Shown here piece after piece: positions 34,544-46,700 of a stretch of 64,000 bases of DNA. Under the pieces are notes generated by a model. It was not told where the DNA came from, searched no databases, and saw only the letters and a list, made by a program, of their open reading frames with translations. The DNA comes from Adineta ricciae (lineage: Eukaryota; Rotifera; Eurotatoria; Adinetida; Adinetidae). Each line of letters starts with the position of its first letter. Within the stretch, counting starts at the first letter, position 1. The position numbers were made by a program, and so were the translations under genes. Where the stretch lies: the NCBI GenBank assembly GCA_905250025.1, contig CAJNOJ010000009.1:868001-932000 (forward strand), read 5' to 3'.

Positions 34544-37500
34544 CCGTATCCTCTTCCCTTAATAACAAAGAGAATCGAAGAGATGTGGTAATTTCATCTG
34601 TGATGCATCCTTTCCCTTTCTCTCTATCTTTCGATTGCGTGATGATGTACCACAGTGCGTAAAGATCAGTGGTATGTCTATTTGTATGATGTGCACTAGC
34701 CATCATCATTCAATAACAAATAGAAGCAAATTTTATGCAACGATCTGTAATAATAAAATTATTCCTAAATGAATTCGTAGGCGTACAGAGATATGTACAT
34801 AGACGGAAAGTAATGAACGGATTATTTGAATATTCGATCTACAGAAGAGGAAAAATAGGAAAGAGGGAAAAAAGGAAAATTTGTAATAGAAAAGACCCAG
34901 GGAATGAATAACTCTATTCGGTTAGTTAGAGCAAGACCAATTGAATCTCGAATGCTAAATAGGACAACAGCAAAAAGAAACGAGGAAAAGAAACTTTACA
35001 GTGACATATATCTATGAATAAATGATGAGAATGCGTATTTCATTTAAGCAAGAAAGCAATCACATTGCACAGGCATTGAATGATTTCTGTCTATGGATAG
35101 AAAATCGCTTGGTGATTGAAAGCTTTTCTTCACTCAACATACAAAGAGAGAGAGAGAGGGATAGAGGGAAGACTTTGGCATATCAACTATTTTCCTAACA
35201 GTTCCCGATTGACTTTCGATTGATGACAGAAGATCATGATGACAGATACATATAAACTGATTGTACCTATATGTATGCACTAACTATGATATACAAGTTG
35301 TCTTGTCGCATATAGTAAACTCCGGAGAAAAAAAAACAAACACCTGCTATTCAATCTTCTCACTATCCAATTACTTATTTGAATTAAATTCTAGCAGACG
35401 TCATTCAGATGTGTTCGAACATGCCATAAGATCATTAAGACAACGAAAGAGCATCATTTGTAAATATATTATTTGAGATAATAAACTATTTCCCGAGTGT
35501 GAAGACACTGGACTGAATAGACGACCTTCTACTAAAAACATATCCATGACATAAGTCTCCTGATAAGCAAGTCATTGATGGAATATTTTAATATTTGTTT
35601 ATTTATCATTCCTCCAATGATAGAGGCATTAAAAGAACAACTCGCTCAATAGTATTCAACAAGAACTAATTATCAATTTGCATGTATGCATATATTAATT
35701 CTCAGGAACAAAATCAGTATTCTCATTATATTTAGATTATAGACATATATCGATAGACGAATTCATAAATATTTCCTCTGCAAGTTTCTGTCTGGATATA
35801 AATATATCCTTGCCTATAATAATCTTTATTATAGAGACTGTTCGTACGACATACCGTAAGGCAATACGTGCTACCAGTAGAGACGTACACCAATCGATCT
35901 TTGTTAATGGGTGGGGAAGCTAGCTGTTTTTTCTGCTGCTAGACATAACTTTTTTTTAATACACTGACGATTACACTAGTGGAAGATACGAGTTCGTAGC
36001 ACAAAGAGAGAGGGAAAGGATGTAGAGAGGTTATTCCTCTTTTTTCCTCAAATACTAGCGATTAACATGTCGAAAGAAAAATCTTTTCTCTCCCCTTAGC
36101 ATCCATTATCATCATTTTCGCCTTCTACCGTTCTTTCCTCAGCTATCGATCGTATATTTTTGTTTGTTCTATCTCCAACGGCAAATGAATAGAGTTGTAT
36201 GTCTTCAACCCGACAACGTCAGATACTCAAAATGGTGTCACTCACAATTATCCTCATGAAAGGTTGACAGAATAACAAGAATATGTGTCAAATGAGAAAA
36301 CACATTACACCAAGGCAGGAAGGTTAAGATAAGGCTATTATTTTCAGCGATAGTTCACTTTTGAATCAAACGCCTAGTTTATGCGCGAAACAAAAAATGA
36401 TATTTCGATCTTGAGACTTTTTTTCTCTTTGTTCTTTTAGTCTGCTTATTCCAAAGGCGCACGAAGTATTTGACAACAATTGTCTCATTAGCATCAGCAT
36501 TTTTTTCTTGGACGATGTCATTTCCTGATTGATAGAAAAAAACCGAAGAAGTGTGTCTATATACTTGACGCAACGTCGTCAGCATTCAAGTATGTAAGAA
36601 TAATGGCAAAAAACTACCAATCGGAAGATACGAATCGAAGCACGTACTTGCTGCTAATGAAATCTTTCACTATGAAATGATCATTACAAACTGCAGTTAG
36701 CAAACATCTACTTGACTAGTGAATTTAATCAAATGAACATCGTTTCTCTTCACTAACAAAGTGTTTGTGTGACAAGGCGCCTAAGTTACCTCCAATATTT
36801 CTAATAGAAACTAGGGAGGAATTATTTATATCCATTTCTAGTCTGTTTTATTTCAGGAAATTACAACCATATCCTGAGTAGTCAGATTAACATGTATGGA
36901 TGTATTTCAACATTCGTAACTAACTAAACAAATTGCTGTTTGTATTTCTATTCAATAAAAAGAATTAGTAACTGTTATGATTTCACGTCATTTAGTTAAT
37001 ACAATGCAAATCAATGTGAGAAAAGTCGAGTTCTTTATGCTGAAATGAAAATAGGGTAGTTTCAATGAATGTCAATTATTGCCATAATATCTCTCTCATA
37101 ACTCAAACGCCGCAGGCATTTTTCTTCTAAGTAAAGATTTAATCGAAAGAATGAAAGGAGAAGCAACGGCATTGACCTATACAAAAATCAATAACGTAAG
37201 CGTTAGAAGTGTTTGATAACTTTAGTTTGTCAATGTCATAAAAACAGTTAAGAAGGAGCATGCGGCGAGTAGAGAAATTCTAATTATCAATCGTTCTCTC
37301 ATTTTCCACGCAGACAAAAACCATACTATTCTTGGCTCTTACATTAATCATGTCGAATAACTGAGATTTACCGTATGAATTGCTTAACTTTTCTCCGGCC
37401 AATAATATCGCCGCCATCGTTCCGTAAAACCAACATCTTATGTCATTGTTACTTCAGGCTCCGACAAAGAAACCTATTAGCATAAGTAACATTCTACTCG

Positions 37501-37915
37501 CTTCGTTGATCTATCGTTCAGCAAATCAGAAAACTAACAAACCTATCCTTCTTATCTCCATTCAATAGAAAAATTTCAATTGCATCTAGATGATCATATA
37601 AATATCCTTCACCATTAGTTTAGAATTTGTGTCAACCATTGCAATCAATAGTCCATAGCCCAAGCAAAAAATCATATCTATCTTTCTCCTCTTTCAACAT
37701 ATACATATATATTGCTAAAAGGTAAACCTGAACACCAAAAACATATGTTCTTTCTGAAATGACATAAAACTTATCTAACTCTCCTTAATAAACACGTACA
37801 AACATAGAGAGAGACATAAACTTGATTAAAAATGATGATTATGGGAAAAGTCTTTTTTTTTGTTGAATTTTTGTGATTTTTTGTATTTTGATTCAAAATT
37901 TCGCTCTTCAGCTAT
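33806..37915. other. Long non-coding interval between IF genes 1 and 2
   Basis: 4.1 kb, unusually long for this compact window. Contains a CT microsatellite (34506-34539), poly-A/T tracts and a GAGA-rich patch near 35145. No open frame shows codon bias, domain or splice pattern of a gene. It should hold the IF gene 1 promoter and IF gene 2 3' flank. Confidence 0.5.
34506..34539. repeat. (CT)n microsatellite
   Basis: Uninterrupted CT repeat of about 17 units. It creates a spurious Arg/Glu open frame on the minus strand. Confidence 0.9.
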
Positions 37916-39729
37916 CTAATTTGATGATGTATATTCGCGACGGGACGTTGTTTGCGAATATGAAGCACCTCCGCTACCACGGCCAGGGCCAGTAACTAAA
38001 CTGCTAATTCCAGCATTGCTTGTTCCTGATCCGCTGCTGCTGATAAATGTTCGTTGGATCGTGGTTGATCGACCACCACCGCCTGAATAGGAGATGGAAC
38101 CAGCAACACCCGAACCTCCTGTAGCGCGTTCAGCTTCCATACGGCGTGCTTCTTCGACGACATGGTCAACAATTTGTTTCAAACCTTCGCGATTATTTGT
38201 TCCTTCTAATAATTCTCGGTAGGTGTTGATTTCTTTTTCTAATGATGTCTTCATGTTTGTCACTTCTTCGTATTCCTTTTGTAATTGTTCTAATTTACGA
38301 CGTAATTCTTCGATTTCAGCAGCACGTTTTTGGACAACGCGACCACCTGAAATCCGAACAGATGAATAAAAATGATCAAAATCACAATATACATACCCTC
38401 ATCACGTTCTTGATCGATATGTAATTGAAGTTCCCGAATACGATTGTTCAATTCTTCATTTCGAGCTTTCATGTGTGCAACTTCATTACGTGTTGTCAAT
38501 AGTGTTGTTCGTAGTTTCTCTTCTTGTACGCGTTGTTGTTCACTTTGAATTGGATCAAGATCTGGTTTTTGATGACGAAGAATCAATTCATTGTATGACA
38601 TCATGTAGCGATTGTGTAGATCGGCACGTTGTTGATCATTCAAAGCTTCAAATTCATTACGGATATCACGAATAGCTTGAGCTAATTCGTTGCGGAAGAA
38701 GTGTGATGGATCCAAATTGACATCGACAACGGTCTTCGAACGTAATTCATTCAAATCAGCTTCATCTAAAAGACAAAATCATCACTATTTTGTTATTTGA
38801 AAAGGAAACGAGATTTTCTTACGCATTTGTTTGAGCATGGCGAGTTCATCTTCGAGCGCCATCTTTTCTGTATCGAGTGAACTTTTAACAAATGTTTCAT
38901 TTTGAATTTCATTTTGTAAACGAGCGATTTCCGAAGCTAGACGTTGTGTTTCGGCTTTGTAGCGGCGTGCTTCATCTTCGAGATCTCCTAAACGACGTCG
39001 AAATAAGTTGATTTGAGCTTCATTTTCAGCAATTTGTTGTTGAAGACGGTCGATTGCTGATCGGTCGGTTTCACGGCTGTTTAAGATTTCTTCGTATCTT
39101 TTACGATAACGACCTGAAACAGAGAGGAAATATGAGACATGAATGTAAAACGAGAAACAAATATCTGGGAATTTACCAGCTTCTTTTTCTGCATCACGAG
39201 CTTTGACTTCAGCAGCAGCTCGGTCACGTGTGGTATCATCGATGAGTTTCTTTGCTTCATTCATTTCAACTTCATACATTTCCTTGATCTTGGATGAACC
39301 TTGACCAGCTTTGTTTTGTAAAGCTTCCAATTCCAATTGTAATTTACGATTTTGTGCTTCGAGAAATCGCACCTTTTCAACGTATTGAGCGAATTTGTCG
39401 TTTAATTGACATAATTCACGTTTTTCACGTTCACGTGTTTCATTAACGGCAACTAAAGCTGACGAACCACGGTTTGGCCGTAATGGTATGCCAGAAAAGT
39501 TTCCGAGACCAGCAATGGATGCTAAGCCAGAAATTCCAGCGCCAATACCGCCTGCATTGAATCCGCCACTACCACCGGTAGTCGAATAGGATTGATACAT
39601 GCGTGTCATGATTCCTGATGGGGCACCTGAACGACGTTGAACATTTGTTGAACGTGGTGTGATTTGTGATTTGTATGAACTGTATGAAGCTGAGCCACCT
39701 TTGGTGAATTCGTCATCGTATCCTTGCAT
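37916..39729 (-). CDS. Cytoplasmic intermediate filament protein 2
   Basis: Four exons (39177-39729, 38823-39113, 38397-38765, 37916-38346) give 547 residues. Gly/Ser/Arg-rich head (SQITPRSTNVQRR), coil 1A REKRELCQLNDKFAQYVEKV, coil 1B with EMYEVEMNEAKKLID, coil 2 with SHFFRNELAQAIRDIRNEF, and the end motif INTYRELLEGTNN. The tail is Gly/Ser-rich and ends RREYTSSN; I see no lamin tail domain, nuclear localisation signal or CaaX box, so it is cytoplasmic. The 63-nt intron at 39114-39176 has length divisible by three and no in-frame stop, so retention would insert 21 residues in coil 1B. The head and coil 1 closely match IF gene 1, arguing for local duplication. Confidence 0.9.
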
Positions 39730-39789
39730 TTTGCTGTTGTTGTTTACTGTTTCGACGGTAAAATCTGAAGCTCAATAGTATTTGGTATT
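38712..39789. repeat. Tandem duplication of 1.08 kb, unit 1
   Basis: Ends in AGTATTTGGTATT and then one N. Homologous to 39791 to about 40870. Confidence 0.9.
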
Positions 39790-39790
39790 N

Positions 39791-40808
39791 CCAAATTGAC
39801 ATCGACAACGGTCTTCGAACGTAATTCATTCAAATCAGCTTCATCTAAACGACAAAATGATCGCTATTTTGTTATTTGAGAAGAAAACGAGATTTTCTTA
39901 CGCATTTGTTTGAGCATGGCGAGTTCATCTTCGAGCGCCATCTTTTCTGTATCGAGTGAACTTTTAACAAATGTTTCATTTTGAATTTCATTTTGTAAAC
40001 GAGCAATTTCCGAAGCCAGACGTTGTGTTTCGGCTTTGTAGCGACGTGCTTCGTCTTCGAGATCTCCTAAACGACGTCGAAATAAGTTGATTTGAGCTTC
40101 ATTTTCAGCAATTTGCTGTTGAAGACGGTCGATTGCTGATCGGTCGGTTTCACGGCTGTTTAAGATTTCTTCGTATCTTTTACGATAACGACCTGAAACA
40201 GAGAGGAAATATGAGACATGAATGTAAAACGAGAAAGACATGTATGCGAATTTACCAGCTTCTTTTTCTGCATCACGAGCTTTGACTTCAGCAGCAGCTC
40301 GATCACGCGTGGTGTCATCGATGAGTTTCTTTGCTTCATTCATTTCAACTTCATACATTTCCTTGATTTTGGATGAACCTTGGCCAGCTTTGTTTTGTAA
40401 AGCTTCTAATTCCAATTGTAATTTACGATTTTGTGCTTCGAGAAATCGCACCTTTTCAACGTATTGAGCGAATTTGTCGTTTAATTGACATAATTCACGT
40501 TTTTCACGTTCACGTGTTTCATTGACGGCAACTAAGGCTGACGAACCACGGTTTGGCCGTAATGGTATGCCAGAAAAGTTTCCGAGACCAGCAATGGATG
40601 CTAAGCCTGAAATTCCAGCGCCAATACCGCCTGCATTGAATCCGCCGCTACCACCGGTAGTCGAATAGGATTGATACATGCGTGTCATGATTCCTGATGG
40701 GGCACCTGAACGACGTTGAACATTTGTTGAACGTGGTGTGATTTGTGATTTGTATGAACTGTATGAAGCTGAGCCACCTTTGGTGAATTCATCATCGTAT
40801 CCTTGCAT
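39791..40808 (-). CDS. Partial second copy of intermediate filament gene 2 (5' exons only)
   Basis: Starts with the same ATG and head as IF gene 2 and runs through coil 1 and part of the coil 2 region, then stops at the single N at 39790. Nearly identical to 38713-39729 in exons and introns, with scattered changes (retained intron reads KFAYMSFSF instead of KFPDICFSF). The 3' exons are missing. The real upstream region of the gene follows this copy, not the other one, so the two together most likely represent one gene assembled twice at a contig junction. Confidence 0.85.
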
Positions 40809-40870
40809 TTTGCTGTTGTTGTTGTTTACTGTTTCGACGGTAAAATCTGAAGCTCAATAGTATTTGGTAT
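39791..40870. repeat. Tandem duplication of 1.08 kb, unit 2
   Basis: Begins directly after the N with CCAAATTGACATCGACAACG, the sequence found at 38713, and continues into unique sequence after AGTATTTGGTATT. Confidence 0.9.
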
Positions 40871-41838
40871 TGGATATTCACCGAAAAAAAAACCTAGACT
40901 TATACGCACACACGCACAAACGAGAAAAAGAAGAAAAATGAATGCACAAGATGGGGAGAAATGACCCTTTTATTCGAGCAGTCGGTTAGTGTTTTTTCTC
41001 TCTCTTTCTCTTGCGTTCTATAAACTATATGATTCGAGGAAAAAGAAGAGGCGAACAAACCGCTACCATGCAAATAAGTTCTATCGCATCGTGTTTGCGC
41101 GCGCGTTCTTATTTAGTCGACAGTGCTTGCTGTCGAGTATATACGGGCATGAATGTAATTATATTTTTCCTTATTCGTTAGTTTGACTGCAGAAGAAGAA
41201 GAAGAAGAAGAAGAAGAAGAAGGAAAAGTGAGATCAATGTTTTACTTTCGTTCTCTCCTTGTTAGTTTACCGTCTATTAGCCTATGATTCATTGCTAGCC
41301 TAGAAGCATACCACAAATAACTTTAAAAATTGTTCGAGTAGCAACGAAGCGAGACACGCCGAACAGAATAATTTTGCAAAAGAAAGAGAGGGAGAGACAG
41401 AATTGTTACTTCTCTTTCTCGCTACACAATTGTCCGATGTGTCCGATTCGTACAAATAAATCCGCCCATGCATAGTTTAACGTCAAGCTGGAGACACATA
41501 CAATCAACTAATAGCATACAGTCATTTTCGCTTTGCTTTCTCATATATTTAAAAGATTTGATCTCCATATCGCATTTACATATGCACACATACATGTACG
41601 TGAACGTGATATTGTCAATAGATTCAGCTCAAATGACAGCGTATCATTATCGATGAAAAGAATAAAATTCCCCTAAGGTAACGTTTTTCGATATTGTATT
41701 CAAATGGCGACTACATACATATAGAGATATTTATGTATATCGAGCAAGAACAAAAGAAGATTAATCGAAGAGAAAAGCTTTTAATCTACAAAATATTGTC
41801 TTGTTTGTGATCGATGATATTTTCTTGTTATTTTTTTC
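40871..41838. other. Intergenic: IF gene 2 promoter side and IF gene 3 3' flank
   Basis: About 1 kb with no gene seen. Contains the GAA microsatellite at 41191-41222 and a GCGCGCG word near 41098. Confidence 0.5.
41191..41222. repeat. (GAA)n microsatellite
   Basis: About ten uninterrupted GAA units in the presumed promoter side of IF gene 2. Confidence 0.85.
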
Positions 41839-43482
41839 TTAACGATGTGGTGAAACGTTACGTGAAGTTGAAGGAGATCGACCACTAAGACCACCTACAG
41901 ATGAATATGATGTTGAATAAGTCACTTCACGAACGTTATGAGAACTACTTGGACCTGAAGTATTTCTCATCAGACGTAAATTAAGAGAATCGAGCAATGA
42001 TCGACCACGATTCATGATTTTTTCGGCTTCTTCGGCAAAATGTCGTAAGCCGACTTGATTATTACCACCTTCCAATAACAATCGATATCGGCGGATTTCT
42101 TCTTCCAACGTTGTACGATATTTTTCTAAATCATTTATATAACCTTTTATACGATCGATTTCTTCACGATAACGTCGTTGTTCATCGACAAGACGTTGAT
42201 CTTCGTGATAGTTAGTAGATTGTATTTGTTGACGTATATCAGATATTTGTCGATCGAGATCTTGATTTTCCATTTGTAGTGCACTAACACGACCACGTAT
42301 ATCGGATATGCTTCGAGTAATTTCTCGTATCTTTTCAGTTTGCCATTGCGATTCAGCAGGTTCTTTTGGTTGATGGTATTCAATCAGTGCACTGACTTTT
42401 GCCTGGTAATAATTCTGTAGTTGTTGCTGCTGTTGATCGGTAATGTTTTCGAATTGCTTACGGATTTCACGTATAGCTGATGTTAATTCACTTTCAAAGA
42501 ATGGTGCTGGATCAACATTCGCAATCGCGACTTTTGAACGAAGTTGTTCGACATCGAATTTATGTGCAGTATCTAAGGCTTTCAATTCCTGTTCAAGAAC
42601 GGTCTTTTCGGCCATTAGTAATTGCTTCTGTGTTGCTTCGTTGGCAATCTCTGAAATGAGATTGGCAACATCAGTGCGAATGCGTTGTAACTCAGCATTG
42701 TATAAGGCAATTTCATCGTCATTGTCAGCAATCGTCTTTCGAATTAAGTCGATTTTTTTTTCGAGATCAATGATTTTTTCACGCAGCTGTTTTAATTGAC
42801 CTTTAGCAGCGTTGATTTGATCTGGTCGTTGAGCAGTCAGTAAACGTTGCTCGGCTTGTTTCAGACGCGCTTCTGCTTCTTGTCGTTTACCTTGTCCTGA
42901 ACGAACATCGTCTTCCATTCGTTTCAGAGTTTCTTCAGCTTCCTTTTTTTCTCGTGTTATGATTTCACGTATACGTTGTAAACCAATACCTTTCTTATTT
43001 CGGATATTATCCAAATCACGACTAAGCTTTCGATTGACTGCTTCCAGGTAACGGATTTTACCAATGTATTCAGCAAATCGATCATTCAGCTCAGCTAGTT
43101 GGCGTTTTTCTTCGGCACGTTGACTAGTAAATGGAATGAGTGCCCATGCACCCGCACCACCACTACCACCACCAGCAGTGCTACTTCGTAGCGGTAAGGC
43201 ACTGCTTGACATTGAATGAGATACGCTCATTTTCGATGTGACATGACGACTACCACCGCCCAGATTCTTAACTGGCCGAGTGATGATCACTTGTCGTGGA
43301 GTGATGGCCGACATATAACCAACAGCTGTACCAACCGATCCATAAGTATCAAAAGTCGTACTTGTACGTGGATCTGCGGTGTACAATTCTTCGCGCTGCA
43401 CATCATAGATAGTTGGCATTGTGGATAACGCAAGAGACGAAAAATCGAAGCGACTTTCACTCGATTGAAATGTATATGACAC
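41839..43482 (-). CDS. Cytoplasmic intermediate filament protein 3 (single exon)
   Basis: An uninterrupted frame of 547 residues. Head with Ser/Arg and SAITPRQVIITRP, coil 1A (EKRQLAELNDRFAEYIGKI), coil 1B, coil 2 (FFESELTSAIREIRKQF) and a filament end motif EEEIRRYRLLLEGGNN, then a Ser-rich tail ending SRNVSPHR. No CaaX box. It is the most diverged of the three IF genes and, unlike its neighbours, has no introns in the coding part, which could mean retroposition or intron loss; it has no visible poly(A) scar. Same strand and order as the other IF genes. Confidence 0.9.
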   Translation of the reverse strand: MSYTFQSSESRFDFSSLALSTMPTIYDVQREELYTADPRTSTTFDTYGSVGTAVGYMSAITPRQVIITRPVKNLGGGSRHVTSKMSVSHSMSSSALPLRSSTAGGGSGGAGAWALIPFTSQRAEEKRQLAELNDRFAEYIGKIRYLEAVNRKLSRDLDNIRNKKGIGLQRIREIITREKKEAEETLKRMEDDVRSGQGKRQEAEARLKQAEQRLLTAQRPDQINAAKGQLKQLREKIIDLEKKIDLIRKTIADNDDEIALYNAELQRIRTDVANLISEIANEATQKQLLMAEKTVLEQELKALDTAHKFDVEQLRSKVAIANVDPAPFFESELTSAIREIRKQFENITDQQQQQLQNYYQAKVSALIEYHQPKEPAESQWQTEKIREITRSISDIRGRVSALQMENQDLDRQISDIRQQIQSTNYHEDQRLVDEQRRYREEIDRIKGYINDLEKYRTTLEEEIRRYRLLLEGGNNQVGLRHFAEEAEKIMNRGRSLLDSLNLRLMRNTSGPSSSHNVREVTYSTSYSSVGGLSGRSPSTSRNVSPHR

Positions 43483-43765
43483 AGAAAATGAGTGTCAAAG
43501 GACTTCTTATATACGCGAAAGAGCAAGAGGTGACAAAGAGTACATGTGTGTGTATATGTAACAGACTCATCGATTCAATTTCTCATAAGTACAAATACAT
43601 TCCACGTTAATCGCCTATTACATATTCTTGCGGTTTCTTTCACATGTTCATTCATTCTCGAAAAGAAGTAACTTTCTATAGCTCTATTTAAAACAACAAT
43701 ACAGACACCCAAGCTCCTACTACCGCCCCCGGATAACCTCATGCAACACAGTCAAGGCCCACAAA

Positions 43766-46700
43766 TCAATAAAGCTTGAATAGAGTACGCATACACGCAA
43801 GCGCAAAACCGTATTTCATTAGCCTACCTGATTCAGCTATTGAAAGTGGCCAAGATAGAGAACTCGATTGTAATGACGCCGGCTCGGAATCTATGAAAAG
43901 AATATTATTAACATCAGTTGCGGTAATCACTAAACCATTCTGTTCTTCGAGTTTTCTTCTCAACAGAATAGACGGACAAAATGAAAATAAATCTCTACTT
44001 ACTTGGCTGCACTGGAATGTCTGCTTTGGTGACGGTTATTTGTACATTGTTGCGAGCATTTATCCATAATGAGTCGAATGATGATTTGTATTCTTCGTAG
44101 GTTTGATGTGGTTTACTATCATCGATCGCGATAATTTCATCTCCAATGGACAGATTTGGACAATAGTTTCCATCAAGAATCGATGAAATTTTGATTTTAC
44201 CATCGTCTACTTCTTCGAAATCGAAACCGTATTTTCCTACGTGATCAGCTTGTCGCGTCACAAGAACTGTCGAGTAAACTTCTTCGACATCATCCGCTTT
44301 TGATCCTTTTTGATTACCATTGTCGATAACACGTTCAATGGTTGTGATTAATTCTTCGCTCATTGTATCACTCACAGGTGATAAATTTTGTTCCCTTTGT
44401 TCGTACAATTGCTTTTCAAATTGATTAATGTCGTCATCGAATTGCTTAGCTGTTGTGCGGTATTGCTGGAAGTTTGTTGTATAATGATGGCACAATTCTT
44501 CGAATTTTTCGACAATATCATCTGTCCCCGGTTCAGTCGTTGTTCGACGATAGCCGTATTCTTCGTAGATTTCTTCATCGTAGGTTGGAGCATGTAGAAC
44601 ATGAAATTCGATTTGATTTTCATTTGGACGAAACTGATGGTAATTCGAACTTGTTAGGAGAGAATCACTAACGATTTGAGAAAGATTATTAACAGTTGGA
44701 GGAGGTGGATGTGGAGTTGGTTGATTTACAGGGAACTGGTGTAGGGGCATGGAGGATTCAATTTCATAGACGAGTGTTTCGGATGTGTGTGTATCGTCCG
44801 GTACTTGGTCGATTTGTTTTTCGATAGCTGGAGGAGGAGATTCTTTCAAAATTTCATATTCGATTGTATCGTCATTGGTTTCTTCTTCCATGGGATAATC
44901 AAAATGATATGGTTCAGGCGGCGGATTTTCTATCGATTTCTTGTATTCGATATTGGACTCGTCTTGTTCAGGAATATCTTCGGATGGAGTTTTACAAATT
45001 GGTTCATTTTCAACAGATTGTGGAATTTCATTTGGAATTGTTTCGGAATTGAATAATTCGATTGGACTTTCAGTTTCATCGGATTTCTCCATGAGAGTTG
45101 GCGAAGCTTCGTGTATAACTGTTTCTACATTGTCACTATCAGAAATCATCTCATTGATAGTTTCAGACTCTGCTTTGGGAACAACTTCAAAGTTGATAAA
45201 ATCCGTTGGTTGCGCTTCACTCGGCGGACTTTGATTTACCGAGCTTTCAATATGATTATCGTCTGTGGGAACCTCTTCCGGTTGAGTTTTAGGAATATCT
45301 TGATCCGCAGTCTTAATTCGTATAGGCTGCTGCGATCGAGCAGCTAACGACTCATGAATAATAGTTCCCAAATTATCTGTATTAACTATTGAGTCATTAT
45401 CACTGGATTCAGATAGTTGCGCTGAATAAACTTCCGTCTCGAACGGATCAGTTGGTATCATGGTATTGGGCTTCTGATATGGGCCTTCCAACGCTTCAGC
45501 GACAATGGCGTCTAATCTATCTCTATCGACAGCAAACTGATCGAATGAGTTAGGTAATTCTTCAGTGAAAACTTCAAAATCGAACGGACGAGGCGTTTTC
45601 ATTTTGATTGGCTTTTGAAATCTTGCTGCTAAAGCTTCGTGTATTATTGTTCCCAAATTGTCTGTCTCAATTGTTGGTTCGCTTATATCATCATCGATAT
45701 CGGTGACAGACAATGCTTCGCTAACAACTTGTACTAAATTATCAATATTGACGATTGTTTCTTGTATTTCATTGAATTCAATAGGTTTTTGGTATTTGGC
45801 AGTGAGACTTTCATGCACAGTCGTATCTAAATTATCGGTGTTCGCGTGTTCATCAGAGTCGCCTATTAAATTATCATAAGACCATTCATCTGAATCGTTT
45901 ATAACTTGTCTTGGTTCATCTTCAGTCGGTGTAAGTGTCTCATCATAAATAATCAATAAATTATTCACACGAGATGGCGCTTCATCGATCGACTGGACAA
46001 TTTCGACAAGATTATCAATCGGCGGCTTCGTTGTTTGCTCATCAAGATTATCATAGATGAAAGCATGATTATCCATCGTATTCGATATTCCAGCTTGATT
46101 ACATCGATTAATATCTTCCACAATAGTAACTAATTGATCAATATTAAGCAATGATTCTTCATCGTCTGAAATCACACGTGCTTGATGTTCATCAAGTTCG
46201 TTGACAATCTGATGATTTGTTCGACTGTATGTTTCAATTTGTTCCAATAAATCTGTTAGATTTTCAATCATAACATTGGAGTTTTCACTCGCTGTTGATA
46301 CTTGTCGATTCGTGTGCGAAGGCGATGGTAATGCATCATAATAGAAACTATCTTCTGGTGTTGTTACACTGTTTACTAAATCGTCGCGAACATGATATTG
46401 TTGAAAATTACTACCAGTGGTGTCATCACTTCCGAGCGACAACGATGATTGATGACCATTATCAACACGAGATTCTTTTGCTGTATGATAAGATACTGTT
46501 GTTCCATCATCTAAATCAATTAAACTATCAGTTTCGATAATTTGCGATGTTCCAGGCGGTGATGGAAACATATCCATATCCACTTTCGCCGTTATTGTTG
46601 GACTGTCCGTTGGAGTTATCTAATAAAAGAGATAATTAAATATTTAATAATAATAATAATCGAAGTGTATACACGACCGATTGAGATCAATGTGAATGAA

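Noticed and set aside
34485..34709. Open frame with a long Arg/Glu run on minus
   Set aside because: It is the translation of the CT microsatellite; no other support.
44388..45879. Several plus-strand hydrophobic frames opposite the PDZ gene
   Set aside because: Antisense of acidic coding DNA; the Glu/Asp codons read as Phe/Ile/Val on the other strand.
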